From NCBI GenBank assembly GCA_047967505.1, contig CM106540.1: a stretch of 64,000 bases of DNA; one strand, 5' to 3'. Origin of the DNA: Dipteris shenzhenensis (taxonomy: Eukaryota; Polypodiophyta; Polypodiopsida; Gleicheniales). The position numbers were made by a program, and so were the translations under genes. Below are positions 44,672-56,049 of this stretch, piece after piece. How positions within the stretch are numbered: position 1 is the first letter of the stretch; every line of letters begins with the position of its first letter. The notes beneath the pieces were generated by a model, which made no database searches, was not told the DNA's origin, and saw only the letters and a program-made list of their open reading frames with translations.

Positions 44672-47600
44672 ATGCTTCAAATCAACTTCCTAATATTTGT
44701 AGCTCTAGACAATGTCAAATCATATCAAAACCATGCACACTGGCATCCAAAAGAAGATCGCCTGCTAAACACACTTGTCGATAGTGAGAGAGCGATTCTT
44801 GCTCATGAAATTGTTGATGAATTGAGGAATTTGCCTTGCAATAGGAATAATTGAGAAACAAGTCCAATAAAAAGTCTATAGAATTTGAAAGAAACAGAAG
44901 CAACAATAGTGCCCCTTACCAACATGTAAGCAAAAACAAGCAAAACTTAAAAGAACCATGTTGGGTGAAGTATTTGAAGGCTATCAATGACACACCATAC
45001 AATCCATGCCATTCTTGCAAAAGCCTAGTCTTTGAAAAACAATTACAAAGACTAAACAATAATGGTCCCATTACTTTCCATACCATATTCAATTTACAAA
45101 TTGAAAACTCCAATCTAGAAGATGTAGCCATATGCAAGAAATGTATGCAATGCCTAAACCTTGGTAGAATGCCAAGGCTCTTTGCAAATTCTTCATTGCA
45201 AATGAAAGCCCTACTAAATAGATTCAAAAGTTAATCCAATTGTGCATCATAATAATACTATTTGCATAAATTTTAGAGTTAAATCATGAAGGGCAATACA
45301 AATAGCGAGGAATTGTCATAAATGTGATGACAAACATTGAGAAAGCACAACTGCCTCTATTCTTGGATGATGAGGCATCCATGTTGGTAGGAATTAAATC
45401 AAGACTTCAATACAAACATTGCTACATGAGTGCTATTGTTTGACCATTGATGATAATGAAAGCACTGAGAGAGTGTATCTTGATGCCACTTTATAGTGAG
45501 AACAACATAAGTCTAACACCACATGGATTGACCATATTGCTTCGCTGGTTGTAGCAAAGCAAGCAAGATTATGCTTTGCCTAGCAACATTCCTAAGAAAG
45601 ACTTTGAAGACAAAAACTTGGAAAGTAACACTTGAACCATGGACTATGCACATTGCACAACAAGCTGTCAACCATAATGACTCCATCACACACATTGCAC
45701 CACCAAAAGATTATTCACCACACACATTATTTTGAGACACATTTTGTGACAAAATGTCATTCTAGATTTATTCTTTGGACAACAAAGGAAGTACCATGAG
45801 TTATGCTATACAAACTACCAAATAATTGCAAAGTGAAAAATAGGAGATTTGCGAGAAGCATAGAAAACCTATTCCTTAAAAGAATGAAAATAATGGTATT
45901 GAAGGTGTTAGCATTCACTTGCATATGAGTACAAAAGGGATAACTACAAGAAAGTAAACTCAATGCAAAAAAAAGTTCAAGATAACACAAACATTGACAA
46001 ATTTCTAAGTTCAAGGATAGGCTACAAAGATTTTGAGGCCCTACGAGCACCAAAGGATTACAAAGAGAACCTTTAAAAAAACATATTTTAACATTCTTTG
46101 TTATATTCTCATGTGCTGAGAAGTGATGGCTAAACCTACTAGAATGTTTGGAAAATTTAAATCCAGGCATCGAGAATCGAACTAATAAACCAAAAGCAAC
46201 ACACATTTTTTTGGCTCAGATCCCATCACAATAGCAAGATACTATGTACATTGATTCCAAGCAATCAAAAAAGGACTAAGAAGAGATGCTAGGATCTTAG
46301 GAGAGTTGACTAACTTCTTCTTTGTCACAAGATTCCATCATAGGGGTAGCCAGCATGGGCATGCACACATTAATAGCTACACAATCGTTAAATACTGAGA
46401 TAACTCAATTCCTTGATAGACACATATCCATATCTGATAGTGATAACTTGCCTATGAGCCTCTGCGATGCACAAATATACCATCACCAATGTGGCTTTAA
46501 AAAACCTAGGAAATATTGTAGATATGGCTTCTCGAAGCATCCTTTGCAAAAAACTTTCATCTTGCAACCAATTTATCGTGAGATGGAAAATCAAAGACCA
46601 GAGCTCGAAGCACTCGCTAAAACAATCAAAGAATCCATACATGGGCTTTAATATGCTACAATGACTTCCTTTGATGAATTGCTACAACTAGTAGACACAA
46701 CAAAGGGAAAATACATTGAGGTTCTCTCAGGTATTTGCTTGCCAAGTCGCTAACCTTACTAAAAAGGATCAAAAGAAATTTATAGTAATAATAGTAATCC
46801 TGGGCTATCTTCCTTATGGAATGCATCAGCAATGAAAAAAGCATTCGACCACTACATCAAAAACAAAGCTAGCACACTTGCGACTGCGAACGATTAGCAA
46901 CCCAATGATACATAAGCTCGCAATAAGCTGCATACATCACATTGTCATTCCCACTCATAGCTTCTCTAGATAATTCACCTTTATCAACACCAGCTTCTAA
47001 GACGATTGAGCATTTTTACTGAAATGAAAAGCGATGCTGTGAGCACAAGATAGCCATGATACAAACATATTCTTGAAGGACATTACTCAAAATTAGTGCA
47101 GTCATGATAGTGCTCTAGATGGTATCTACTTAGCCGAATACACATCTGAAGTTAAAACAATTCATGGCAAACAGAAAAAGTTGGCAAACCCATGAATCAT
47201 ATTTTTTGTCCACTTTAATTACCACAAAGACCCAACACATTTCTAGAATGAAAATTATCTGTTGTACATCCCATTTAAAAATTAGAAGGAAACACTATTA
47301 GCAACGAATGAAACATGGCATGGTGCATACAAAGAAAACATAAATACCATCAACACAAATAAGGATCATAATTCACAAGGCAATAATTCCAATGAATAAC
47401 AATAGCAATTCAACACAGTCACTTAGCAAATTGTTAAGCAATCGATGCAGTTATGATATCTAAATCCACTTGCCAAGACACAAAGGTGAACCAAGCAATA
47501 GCCATCAAATGCACAAGATGTAAATTCATGCCTAATGCAGACTACCACGATGCATTTGGGAATTTGAATGATAACAAATGGCTACTCCATGACGACACAT

Positions 47601-48270
47601 TACTTCGAAAAATATTAGAGCTTGAAAAACCCATCCACCTCTACTTGACTGGCAGTGGGAAAACATTCACGTTGTGCATTAGAGTCCAAGGGCTCATCTG
47701 ATAGTACACACTGACAATTGACAATGACTTATGATTGCACAAAATAGTAGCCGTGAAGAAAGGCATGATAGTAACATATACATAGGCAACATAGATATTG
47801 CTGATGGGCTTACTAGTGGTGGTAACGGATCTTTCAAATTGTAAGCATGGACAAACATCGACCAGTAATTTGGATTCACTTTACAAGTATTAACATAGGC
47901 ATGTGATGAAAATCACCATCTTTATAATGAAGTTATACCCCGAGCATGGGCACCACTACATTGAATCACAAAAGAATTTCAAAAAAGTTCACGTAGCATG
48001 ATCACACGAAAACAATCCCCAATACAATTAGCCAATGCACTAACAATACGTACATTGCAAGTGCTTATAATGGCAATAGTAGCTTTTGACCCACAAGAAA
48101 TTTGAACACACGGACTCACATACATAGATGATAGCTCTCTCTCAAACTGCATCCATAGAACATCTATCCAGTTAAAGAAAAATTATATAAAAGTCGATAG
48201 CATTGTCCTAAGAGAAATTTCATGCCTAGAGATAATAGCAAAGATGGAATGCTTGATTCTTGAATTTAGA
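44672..48270 (+). pseudogene. Helitron Rep-helicase (RepHel) fossil 2
   Basis: A nearly full-length but heavily mutated Helitron transposase. In order: a CxxC pair with CHSCKSL (45007) and ICKKCMQCLNLGRMPRL (45130-45180); RGIVINVMTNIEKAQ and FLDDEASMLVGIKSRLQYK (45300-45420); RRFARSIENLF (~45840); FLDRHISISDSDNLPMSLCD with HHHQC and CRYGFSKHPLQKTFILQPI (46410-46575); FDELLQLVDTTKGKYIEVLS (~46665-46730); HKDPTHF, ENYLLYIPFKN and ETLLATNETWHGAY (47200-47330); the helicase Walker A region EKPIHLYLTGSGKTFTL, three residues short (47620-47680); IGNIDIADGLTSGGNG (~47785-47830); PIQLANALTI and HGLTYI near 48020-48125. Many stops and frame changes. It belongs to a different lineage from fossil 1. Confidence 0.85.
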
Positions 48271-48279
48271 ACTCATTGG

Positions 48280-49185
48280 CTCTATGCCTTTGTTTGCTAT
48301 TATTATTATGCTTGCGGTAAGATGATGCGTTTAGGCAGGTAGCATTGTGGGATGAAAAGCAATGCTAGCTTCCTGTTCAGCCACATGTCATAATTTTAAT
48401 TCTCAAGTTTTTAGCCCCTTCCAACATAACTACCCCCTTTGTCATCCGCCTCATAGCTTTCTTGCTCTTGTTCATTTGTCTTCTTCATTAGGGGTTTCCG
48501 CACAGGATGCCATAGCCAAGATCTTGAAGCTAGCTCCCATAGCTCCCTTTCCTTGCTTCCTCTTCGCCTTCTTTGCCCCCCTCCTCTTCCTCTTCCTATC
48601 TAGCCTCCCTTCATGACCTCATTCACATCATTGATCCCCTCCCTCACCCCCCTTCCTCCCTCTCTGGTATCCCCATCAAGGTACCCCTGCCCTCCGTGAT
48701 GCCACTCACCTCTTCAAACACTTCATCTCCCTTTCAAGCTTACCCCGTTGCCGCCCGATGCCTCAACCCCTTTGCCATCCATGACATTTCCCAATTCTTG
48801 ACTGAGGAGGAGTTTTCCTACCCACTTCTTGGATCTGAATGAGAAGGAGTTTTCCCTCTACTTGGGCTTGCAAGCTGTCGACCAATGATGTGTCGATCGA
48901 TTGCGACTGGACTTGCCTTCACTATCTTATAAAATTAATCTTCAAAGATATTCATCCTCCTTTCCTTCCTCTGTGTGTTGAAATGAGAGCAGCAGCAACC
49001 GCAATCACATGTGACAAGGTGGATGTTTCTATTGGATCCCATGCATCTAGTGGGAGAACAGGTTCAATCTAGTGATTATGCGTTATCGTTGAAGAATGCA
49101 TAGATCGAAGTTGCAAGCTCATTTTTAACTAGAACTGATTGTTTGGATTTCCAAAAGCATCACAACTTTCAGAAGCATGGAATCT
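48280..49185. other. No supported gene
   Basis: The frames 48362-48616 and 48573-48842 are Pro/Ser/Leu-rich; a short stretch (CLNPFAIHDISQFLTEEEFS) looks protein-like, but no family is recognised and the frame ends at 48842. Confidence 0.4.
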
Positions 49186-49187
49186 CG

Positions 49188-49218
49188 CTCCCTCCCTCCC
49201 TCCCTCCCTCCCTCTCTC

Positions 49219-49258
<40 letters not shown>

Positions 49259-49322
49259 CCTCACACACATGCACACACCCACCCCACCCCACCCCACCCC
49301 TCCCCACACACACACACACACA
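49188..49322. repeat. Compound microsatellite (CCCT)n-(CT)n-(CCACC)n-(AC)n
   Basis: Consecutive simple repeats with sharp changes of motif at about 49212, 49260 and 49304. Six overlapping open frames across it are artefacts. Confidence 0.95.
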
Positions 49323-49689
49323 ATCATATGCATGCATGCATATGCAGACACTCATGTGCTATATCCCTCCATTGATATCACCTTGCATAAATTTTCCCAC
49401 ATTACTTTCCCCATTACCCCACCCTTCCCATTTCCCTCCCCAAATGCTCCCACCTCCCTCCCCAAATGCTCTCGTGAGTTCTTTCTGGCACCTTGTTTGA
49501 ACCAATCATCACTCGTTTTGGATCTATAAAAAAAATTAGCTCCCAAAGTAGTAGTCACACATAATAGCCCACACAACTATCAGAGTAGGAGTCACAATAG
49601 CACACACAACTATCATTGACCTTGCATTTGGCACACTACTGCCTAGAATTCAAATCTTGCATATTCATATGTCAATTTGCCTTTGAAGT

Positions 49690-51535
49690 AAGGCCCAAAA
49701 CTGAGAATTGCAAGCAATGCAACCCAATTGTGGGTCAATTTACAAAGCAATATGCTAAGGGAGAAGAGCTTACAGTAAGATATAATTCTAGCACATAGGT
49801 GCTAATGTTTATTGGAAATGAGCTTTTGTCTCATATTGTAGTTAAACTAGTTAAACTAGTTAATTTGTTTTTTTTTTCTTGCAACCAAGAGAAGAACTTA
49901 TGGATTACCATTAACAAAGTCATCTTCAGAAGCTTTAAATTGATAGTGGAGTATATTGAAGAGATGCTTTGGTGGGAGTTGGTATTCCTTTCTATGCGGT
50001 ACCTTCATCATGCATGGTATACTTGTTCTTGTTCTTAACTATATGCAACAAATTGGATTGGGGGGTGCACAAAAAGAAGGGGGAGGTTGAGGGAAGGGAG
50101 TGATTGGGGGACACAGAACATGTTGGGGGGGAGGGGGGGTAGAGGGGAGAAGGTTGGGAAAGAAGGGGCTAAAAAAATAGAAACGGGTGGTGAAATAAGG
50201 GGTTAAAAATAAACAAGAGTGTGGATAAACAAGGGCATGAGTGAAGAACATGTTGGTTAGATGGGAAGAGAGAAGGAGGTGAGTGGGGGAACATGTTGTC
50301 CATGCAACATGTTTTGGGAGGGAGAACGAGGTGAGTGAGGAGGGTGGACGACGAGGGGAGGGATTGCCCTCTCCCAACCTCTTCCATTCACAACATGTTG
50401 GGGTGGGTTGTAAATAGGGGGTGATTTGGGGGTGGATAGATAGGGAAGGGGGTTTTGGCACCCCCCAACATGTGGGGGGGAGTAGGGTATGTATATAAAG
50501 AAGGGAGGCGGTTTTCCCTTCCCCTAAACATGTCGCACTTACAACATGGGGGGGCAAGGTGGGTAGGGATAGGAAATAAAGATTGGGGGGAGGGGGATGA
50601 GGGGGGAATTAGAGGGTGGGGTAAAAAGAAAGAGAGCATGGGAGAAGAGAGAGAGAGAGAGAGAAATGTAGCCGAAATGTGGGTCAATTTGCAAAGCAAT
50701 AGGATTAGGGAGAGGACCTTAAGGCAAGAGACAGCTCCAACATAGAGGCACTAATCCATGATGGGAGTGACCTTTCATCTCATGTTGTATCCCAAGTGTG
50801 GGTCAATTTGCAAAGCAATCACCCTAGGGAGAGGAGCTTGACGCAAAAGATAACTCTAGCATAGAGGCATTGATCTGTAATGGGAATGAGCTTTCATCTC
50901 ATGTTCTAATCAAACTAGTCAATTCTAATTTATTTTTTTGCAACCAAGAGAAGAGCTTCTAGAGTACCATTAACAAAGTCATCTTCAAAAGCCTCGAATG
51001 AATAGTTCATTATATTGGACAGTTGTTTTGGTGGGAGGGTGTTGAAAAGAGAGAAGAGGGTGCGAAATGAAGTTGGTGAGTGGAGGAACATGTTGGTCAT
51101 GGGGAGGGGACAAAGAAGGGGTTGGGGAAACTGTTGCACACGCAACATGTTTGGGGAGGGGGAGCAAGGGGTGAAAGGTGGTGGATAGAGAGGGGAAGGG
51201 ATTTCCCCCATGCCCAACCTCTTCCATTCACAACCTTAAAATCGAGGGTGAGGGGGGGTGGATAGATAGGCTTTTGGCACTCCCCAACATGTGGGGGGGG
51301 GAAGAAGGGTATACAAGATAAAGAGGAGAGGGGATTTTTTCCCTCCCCCAAAATGTGTTGCATGTGTAAAGGGGGCCAGGGTACGAGAGTAGCAGGTGGA
51401 GGTAGGAAATAAAGATAAGGATGGGGTTAAGGGATGGAGAGAGAGAGCACAAGGGGGAGGGGGGGGAGGGACAGAGGGAGGGAGCAAATAGCCCAAGATG
51501 GAGAGAGGGAGAGAGAGAGAGAGAGAGAGAGAGAT
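49690..51535. repeat. Tandem segmental duplication with G-rich blocks
   Basis: A unit made of a ~300-bp segment (gtgggtcaatttgcaaagcaat... to ...ttggtgggag) plus a ~500-bp G-rich block is present at 49731-50660 and again at 50797-51535; a third partial copy of its first 95 bp is at 50680-50775. The G-rich blocks contain aacatgttgg palindromes, ccccaacatgtgggggg and a GA microsatellite at each end (50645-50664, 51506-51535). In copy 1 the first part is the end of a frame with CKQCNPIVGQFTKQYAKGEE, which may be a decayed exon; its family is unknown. Confidence 0.75.
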
Positions 51536-51894
51536 AGGGAGGAATAGGTGACAAGGTATATAGCTTTTAGGTTTTCCAAATTAGGTTTTAGCTTTTTGGT
51601 CTTTTTAGTGGGATGTATGTTTATTAACCTTAACATCCCACTTCTCATTTCAACATCCCAAGAGTCTATCTACCTCTCAACCTATTGCTCATTTTTAGAG
51701 ATTTTGCAAGGTGTGGCAATAAGTGAATTTCCTTCAAATCTATTACATACGCAACAATTTAAACACAAAAAGTTCCAAGTCTTACTTTTTTTCCCCAAAT
51801 TTTGAACTTATTTTTCTCAAAATTTTCAAGATGAAGAGGTCAATTGCGTCCTTGTTTTAAAAAGTTTACATTTTCATTTTTTCACAGATTTATC

Positions 51895-52015
51895 AATAGG
51901 TTGTATTGCACCAAGCTATATGCAACTAGTTGGCTCTTCTTGTGTTGCATGCAACCTATTACTAGAAGATCCAACTTATTGCATAAGTTGTTAATAGATT
52001 GGATGCAACAACCTA
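51895..52015. repeat. TTGCATGCAAC/ TGTTGCA palindrome cluster
   Basis: Words such as gttgcatgcaacctatt, attgcataagttg and gatgcaacaacc recall the palindromes of the 27-31 kb inverted arms but are more degenerate. It may be the end of a related, decayed element. Confidence 0.4.
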
Positions 52016-52889
52016 TAATTTTTTTAAATTATGGCGAGGTCTCTAGGGTTTTTGAAATATGTTGCAAAAAATTGAACATTTTCTCAATTTAAGTCAAAAA
52101 TAAGGGTCTTTTGGAATAAGGATATAGGGTCCTTATGGTATAATCTTTTAGACAAGATTGGGTGCTCAAGGTTAGAGTGTAAATCAGCAAGTTGCTTAAT
52201 TTTTTTTATTTGACAAATATGTGTGATGAATCTGTTACTAAAATCAAAGTTAAAAACCTCTTTCAGCAATTGAGATATTTTCTAAAGGCACACAAATTCA
52301 AAATCTAGGTTTAGCGATAAAAGTTTGAGATTTGTTAATTATTTGAAACAACATTTTGTAATTTTCTTCAATTGCTAATCTATTTTTTGCAACAGATATC
52401 CAACATGCAAGAGGGTTTGTGTGTGGTATTGCATGGGTTCAAGTAATGTCATAGAGTTGATTCATCAAATCAAGATGTAGTACTAGAATCCAATGACTCA
52501 GAACGAGAAGAAGCATAGGAAAAAAAACCGACAAAACAATGGTGTATATTTACACCACCTTTATATGTTTGAATTCAACTCAATTATGTTTACAAGATCA
52601 TTATTTTGGGAGATCACCACTTTACAACTTGTTGAATTTTAAATTTTACTATGCCATATTCTGTGGAGGTGGCCTATGTCATGTTGGAAGTTTATCCAAA
52701 TTTTTATTTGAGTAGTTTATCATTGAGTGGAGGTCATAACTTTATGACTGAGCTAAATTTTTAGATTTACTAGGCCATATTAGTGATGAGATGACCTATG
52801 TTGTGTTGCAAATTTATCCAAATTTAGAGTTTAGTATGTCAGTATTGAGTGGAGGTGACCATTCTAGATAAAATTCCAAATGAAGTGAG

Positions 52890-53650
52890 AAATTCCAAAA
52901 TTTTTGAATAGTGTGTTAGGTTTTGAACTCAATGCACATAACACTACAAATGAATATTTGGACAAGGGGAGAACTGACATTATCAATGCACTTTGGCAAG
53001 GGGGACATAGAGTAATAAAATTGAATATATTTCCATTGAATATTGGAAAAGGGGGACCATTGGCATGTGCATTGGTGGTCAAGGAGTACAAGCTTGATCT
53101 TAATTGTCCAAGCAAACTACAAATTTTTCGAGCTCTAGGATTTTATTGTTTGTCATTCCACCCTTTCATCATTTTCCTTGTACTTGATGTGGCTTTGCAA
53201 GCGTGCTTTTCTTTTTTGCTTCTTGCACAGCATGCAAACACAATTTACGAAACCAAAACTACTTCAAACAAACCAAATACAACCTGACCATGCCTCTAGA
53301 AATAAGACAAGAGTATACTTAAGCACAAAAGTAGTACATTCATGAGAGAAATCCACATAGTACTATAAATGAAGGATTGTTCCTAAGGTTTGCAAAAGAA
53401 GGTTGTAAACTCTATACACATAGCATTACAAATGAATATTGTGAAGGCGGGGCACGTGATATTACAAATGCATATTGGAAAGCGTTACACAAAGCAATAG
53501 AAAAGAATATATTTCAATTGACTATTGAGAAGGGGGAACCATTGGCAAAGCAATGTTGATGGGGGAGTATAAGCTTGATTTTCAAATTGTCTAAGTGAAC
53601 TACAATTTTTTGCAAGATCTAGGATTTGGTTGGCCACCATTCTTAATGGG
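52890..53650 (+). pseudogene. Duplicated coding-like block, family unknown
   Basis: Two direct copies (52900-53150 and 53385-53640) encode related peptides: TTNEYLDKGRTDIINALWQ then GKGGPLACALVVKEYKLDLN, and ITNEYCEGGARDITNAYWKA then IEKGEPLAKQC. Similarity continues past the stop of copy 2 in another frame (ctacaatttttt, gatctaggat). The shared protein pattern over different lesions suggests a former gene or transposon ORF duplicated in place; I cannot name it. Confidence 0.45.
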
Positions 53651-56049
53651 TGATGGACCTTTCATCCTTTTCCTTGTACTTAATGTGGCTATAAGTGTGC
53701 CCTTTTCCCTTCTTTGCACATCCAAACACAATTAGAAAAACAAAAAGCTACTGAAGCATATGCTCATCATCTTCTTTGCTTTACAGTGCCCATTCTTTTA
53801 CATTTACAAAATCAAGCTTATCAACATACGTACTAAACATTCACTACCAAATCTCATTGATGTGAAGGATGGAGAATATCTATATAGGGTATATTTATGG
53901 AAGCCTCCTTAGTGGCATCATATATTGGATCAGCTCATACATGGTTTCGAAATAGTCCTTGATTGAATAAATTACTAATTAGTACTCAGCACTGACTTAA
54001 TGATAATGGAACAATATTGGAAGTTGGATGAATTCATATTGTATTGTATGACTTAATTCATATTTTGTGATTTTGTATGCATCGTCTCCACTATCTTATT
54101 GAATGCAAATGTTTCAATTATGATGGAAGTTTCAATTTTGTATGAATGACCTATTGTATTGTCCACACTGAAGATGTTGGAATGTCAATGTTTCACTAAT
54201 GAAACAATGTTTGAAGTTAATGGAAGCTTAAATGTGTACTTGATTTATGCATTGATGTTCTTGTGTGGTGTTCACGCATTTTTTTAACTATTTTTTTGAA
54301 TTTTGAATGCCAATGTCTAATTGGAAAATGGCATTTGGAGTTGAATGAAGTTTAGATTATGTACAAGTGACCTCTGAAGGGCATCTCAAAGTAAAGGATG
54401 TTTAGTTAACTTTTAAATGCAAGTATACCATAAGAAATGGCATTAATGTTGACAAAGGCTCGTATTATGTATACATGGTCTAAGATATATCCTTTTACCC
54501 TAAATTTCCTATATTTGATTACAGAAAACACTTAAAGTCGATGAAAATTTATGATTATTCATGATTGTGTAATTTTTCAAACATTTTTTATCCTGTCATT
54601 CAACTTGCGAATGGCAATGTTTGTCGAAGATTAGATTATTTGTAACGGATATACATGCTTGTTTCTCATTTTTTTGCACATTGTCCAAGCTATTTTAACT
54701 TTGGAATGGACATGTTCTTAGTCAAAAAATTCCTCTTATGATGTGATTCTTGAGTAGTTCTTCTCTTGTGAGGTGATGCTTGAACAGTTCCACAAAGAAC
54801 TTGTACATTGTGAAGATATACCTTTGTAAGACTAGAATATATCCAATCGTACAAATTTAGATTTTTGTTGATCTAAATTCAGACTTTGCACGTTGTGAAG
54901 AGCCTATAAGTGCTAAAGAGAGTAAGGTTTGAATGAAATGAAACACTAAGCATTAAGACAATATAAGTCAATATGGATATGATTGTAGATTGAGAAGTTC
55001 TTCATATTAGGGAGAAACGTAAGGCACGCTATTTGGTAAAATACTTCTCTCAAATGTGGAGGTATTGAAAATTTATATGAATTTTTGTAGCAAACAATTA
55101 ATTTTACAAAGGAGATTGTTGGAATAATTATATAGTGCTCTTCTTTGTATTGTTTCTCTCCTAAAGGCTGCATCTCAAAGGGTTCACTAGTAGACATGTA
55201 AGATAGCACGTGCAATCATCAAAATGGGTTTTCTAATTGAATAGTTTACATTACAGGTTGATACTTACAAAAGGGATTTTACAATGGAATTATATTAAAA
55301 ACTTCGTTTATGTAAGATTAGGGTAAAATGCATATGCAAAGTAAGGGCATTTATATTTGCCCTTCAAGCCAACAGTGGGCACATTGATGGATCAATGTCA
55401 CACTAAAAACGTACCCATAGCTATCCTGACTCAAATGCAGCATTCTGCCTCTTAGTATGCAAGGCTTATAAAATTGCAAATATCTAAATTGTCACCTCCT
55501 CAAAGGCGAACTGGGTAGTGTTTTTTTTTTTCCCAAATAAAAGAACCTTCTACTAATGCTTGAAAAATAGCATACAAGTCAACTTCCAACCGGATCTAAA
55601 TATGGTAAATACAATGAAAGAAAGAGGATTGGCTATCAACCAGAGCTATTTCCAGAGTACCCAGTTCACTAGCTAGGTGCTCTTTGAAATAGGGGTGGTG
55701 GTCTATACATTCAACGAATACCACTCACGGAAAGTGTAAAAGATGTCTGCAAACGGAAAGTGTAAAAGATGTCTGCAAGCTAAGCTTTGCAAAAAAGCTC
55801 CTTCCTTTTATGGGTCACTCATGAACCTGGAGTACTGCGCTCCCAGATGGCATGCAATGTGAAAATAATGTCCTGCCAGATGGCGAGTAGGGTAGCTATT
55901 GGGGTGACCTACTCGCCTCCCATCGTGGGCTACACCAAGCACCCAATTGTTCCAAGCAATGATGTTGGACACCGTCTCCTATATACTATCCTCTAGCAAA
56001 GCATCAATCATGCACACACCAGAGGTGATCTGTAAGCTAGCAAGACTAG
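53651..56049. other. No recognisable gene; 26-bp duplication
   Basis: AT-rich to about 55500. A poly-T run at 55519-55530 could be the poly-A end of the minus-strand LINE relic that begins further right. A perfect-looking 26-bp tandem duplication (cggaaagtgtaaaagatgtctgcaa) lies at 55728-55779. Confidence 0.45.

Noticed and set aside
49139-49529. Several overlapping frames of 60-128 residues
   Set aside because: They cross the compound microsatellite on both strands and have repeat-derived sequence.
50039-51554. Multiple Pro/Ser-rich minus-strand frames up to 172 residues
   Set aside because: Composition of the G-rich duplicated blocks; the frames are not conserved between the two copies.
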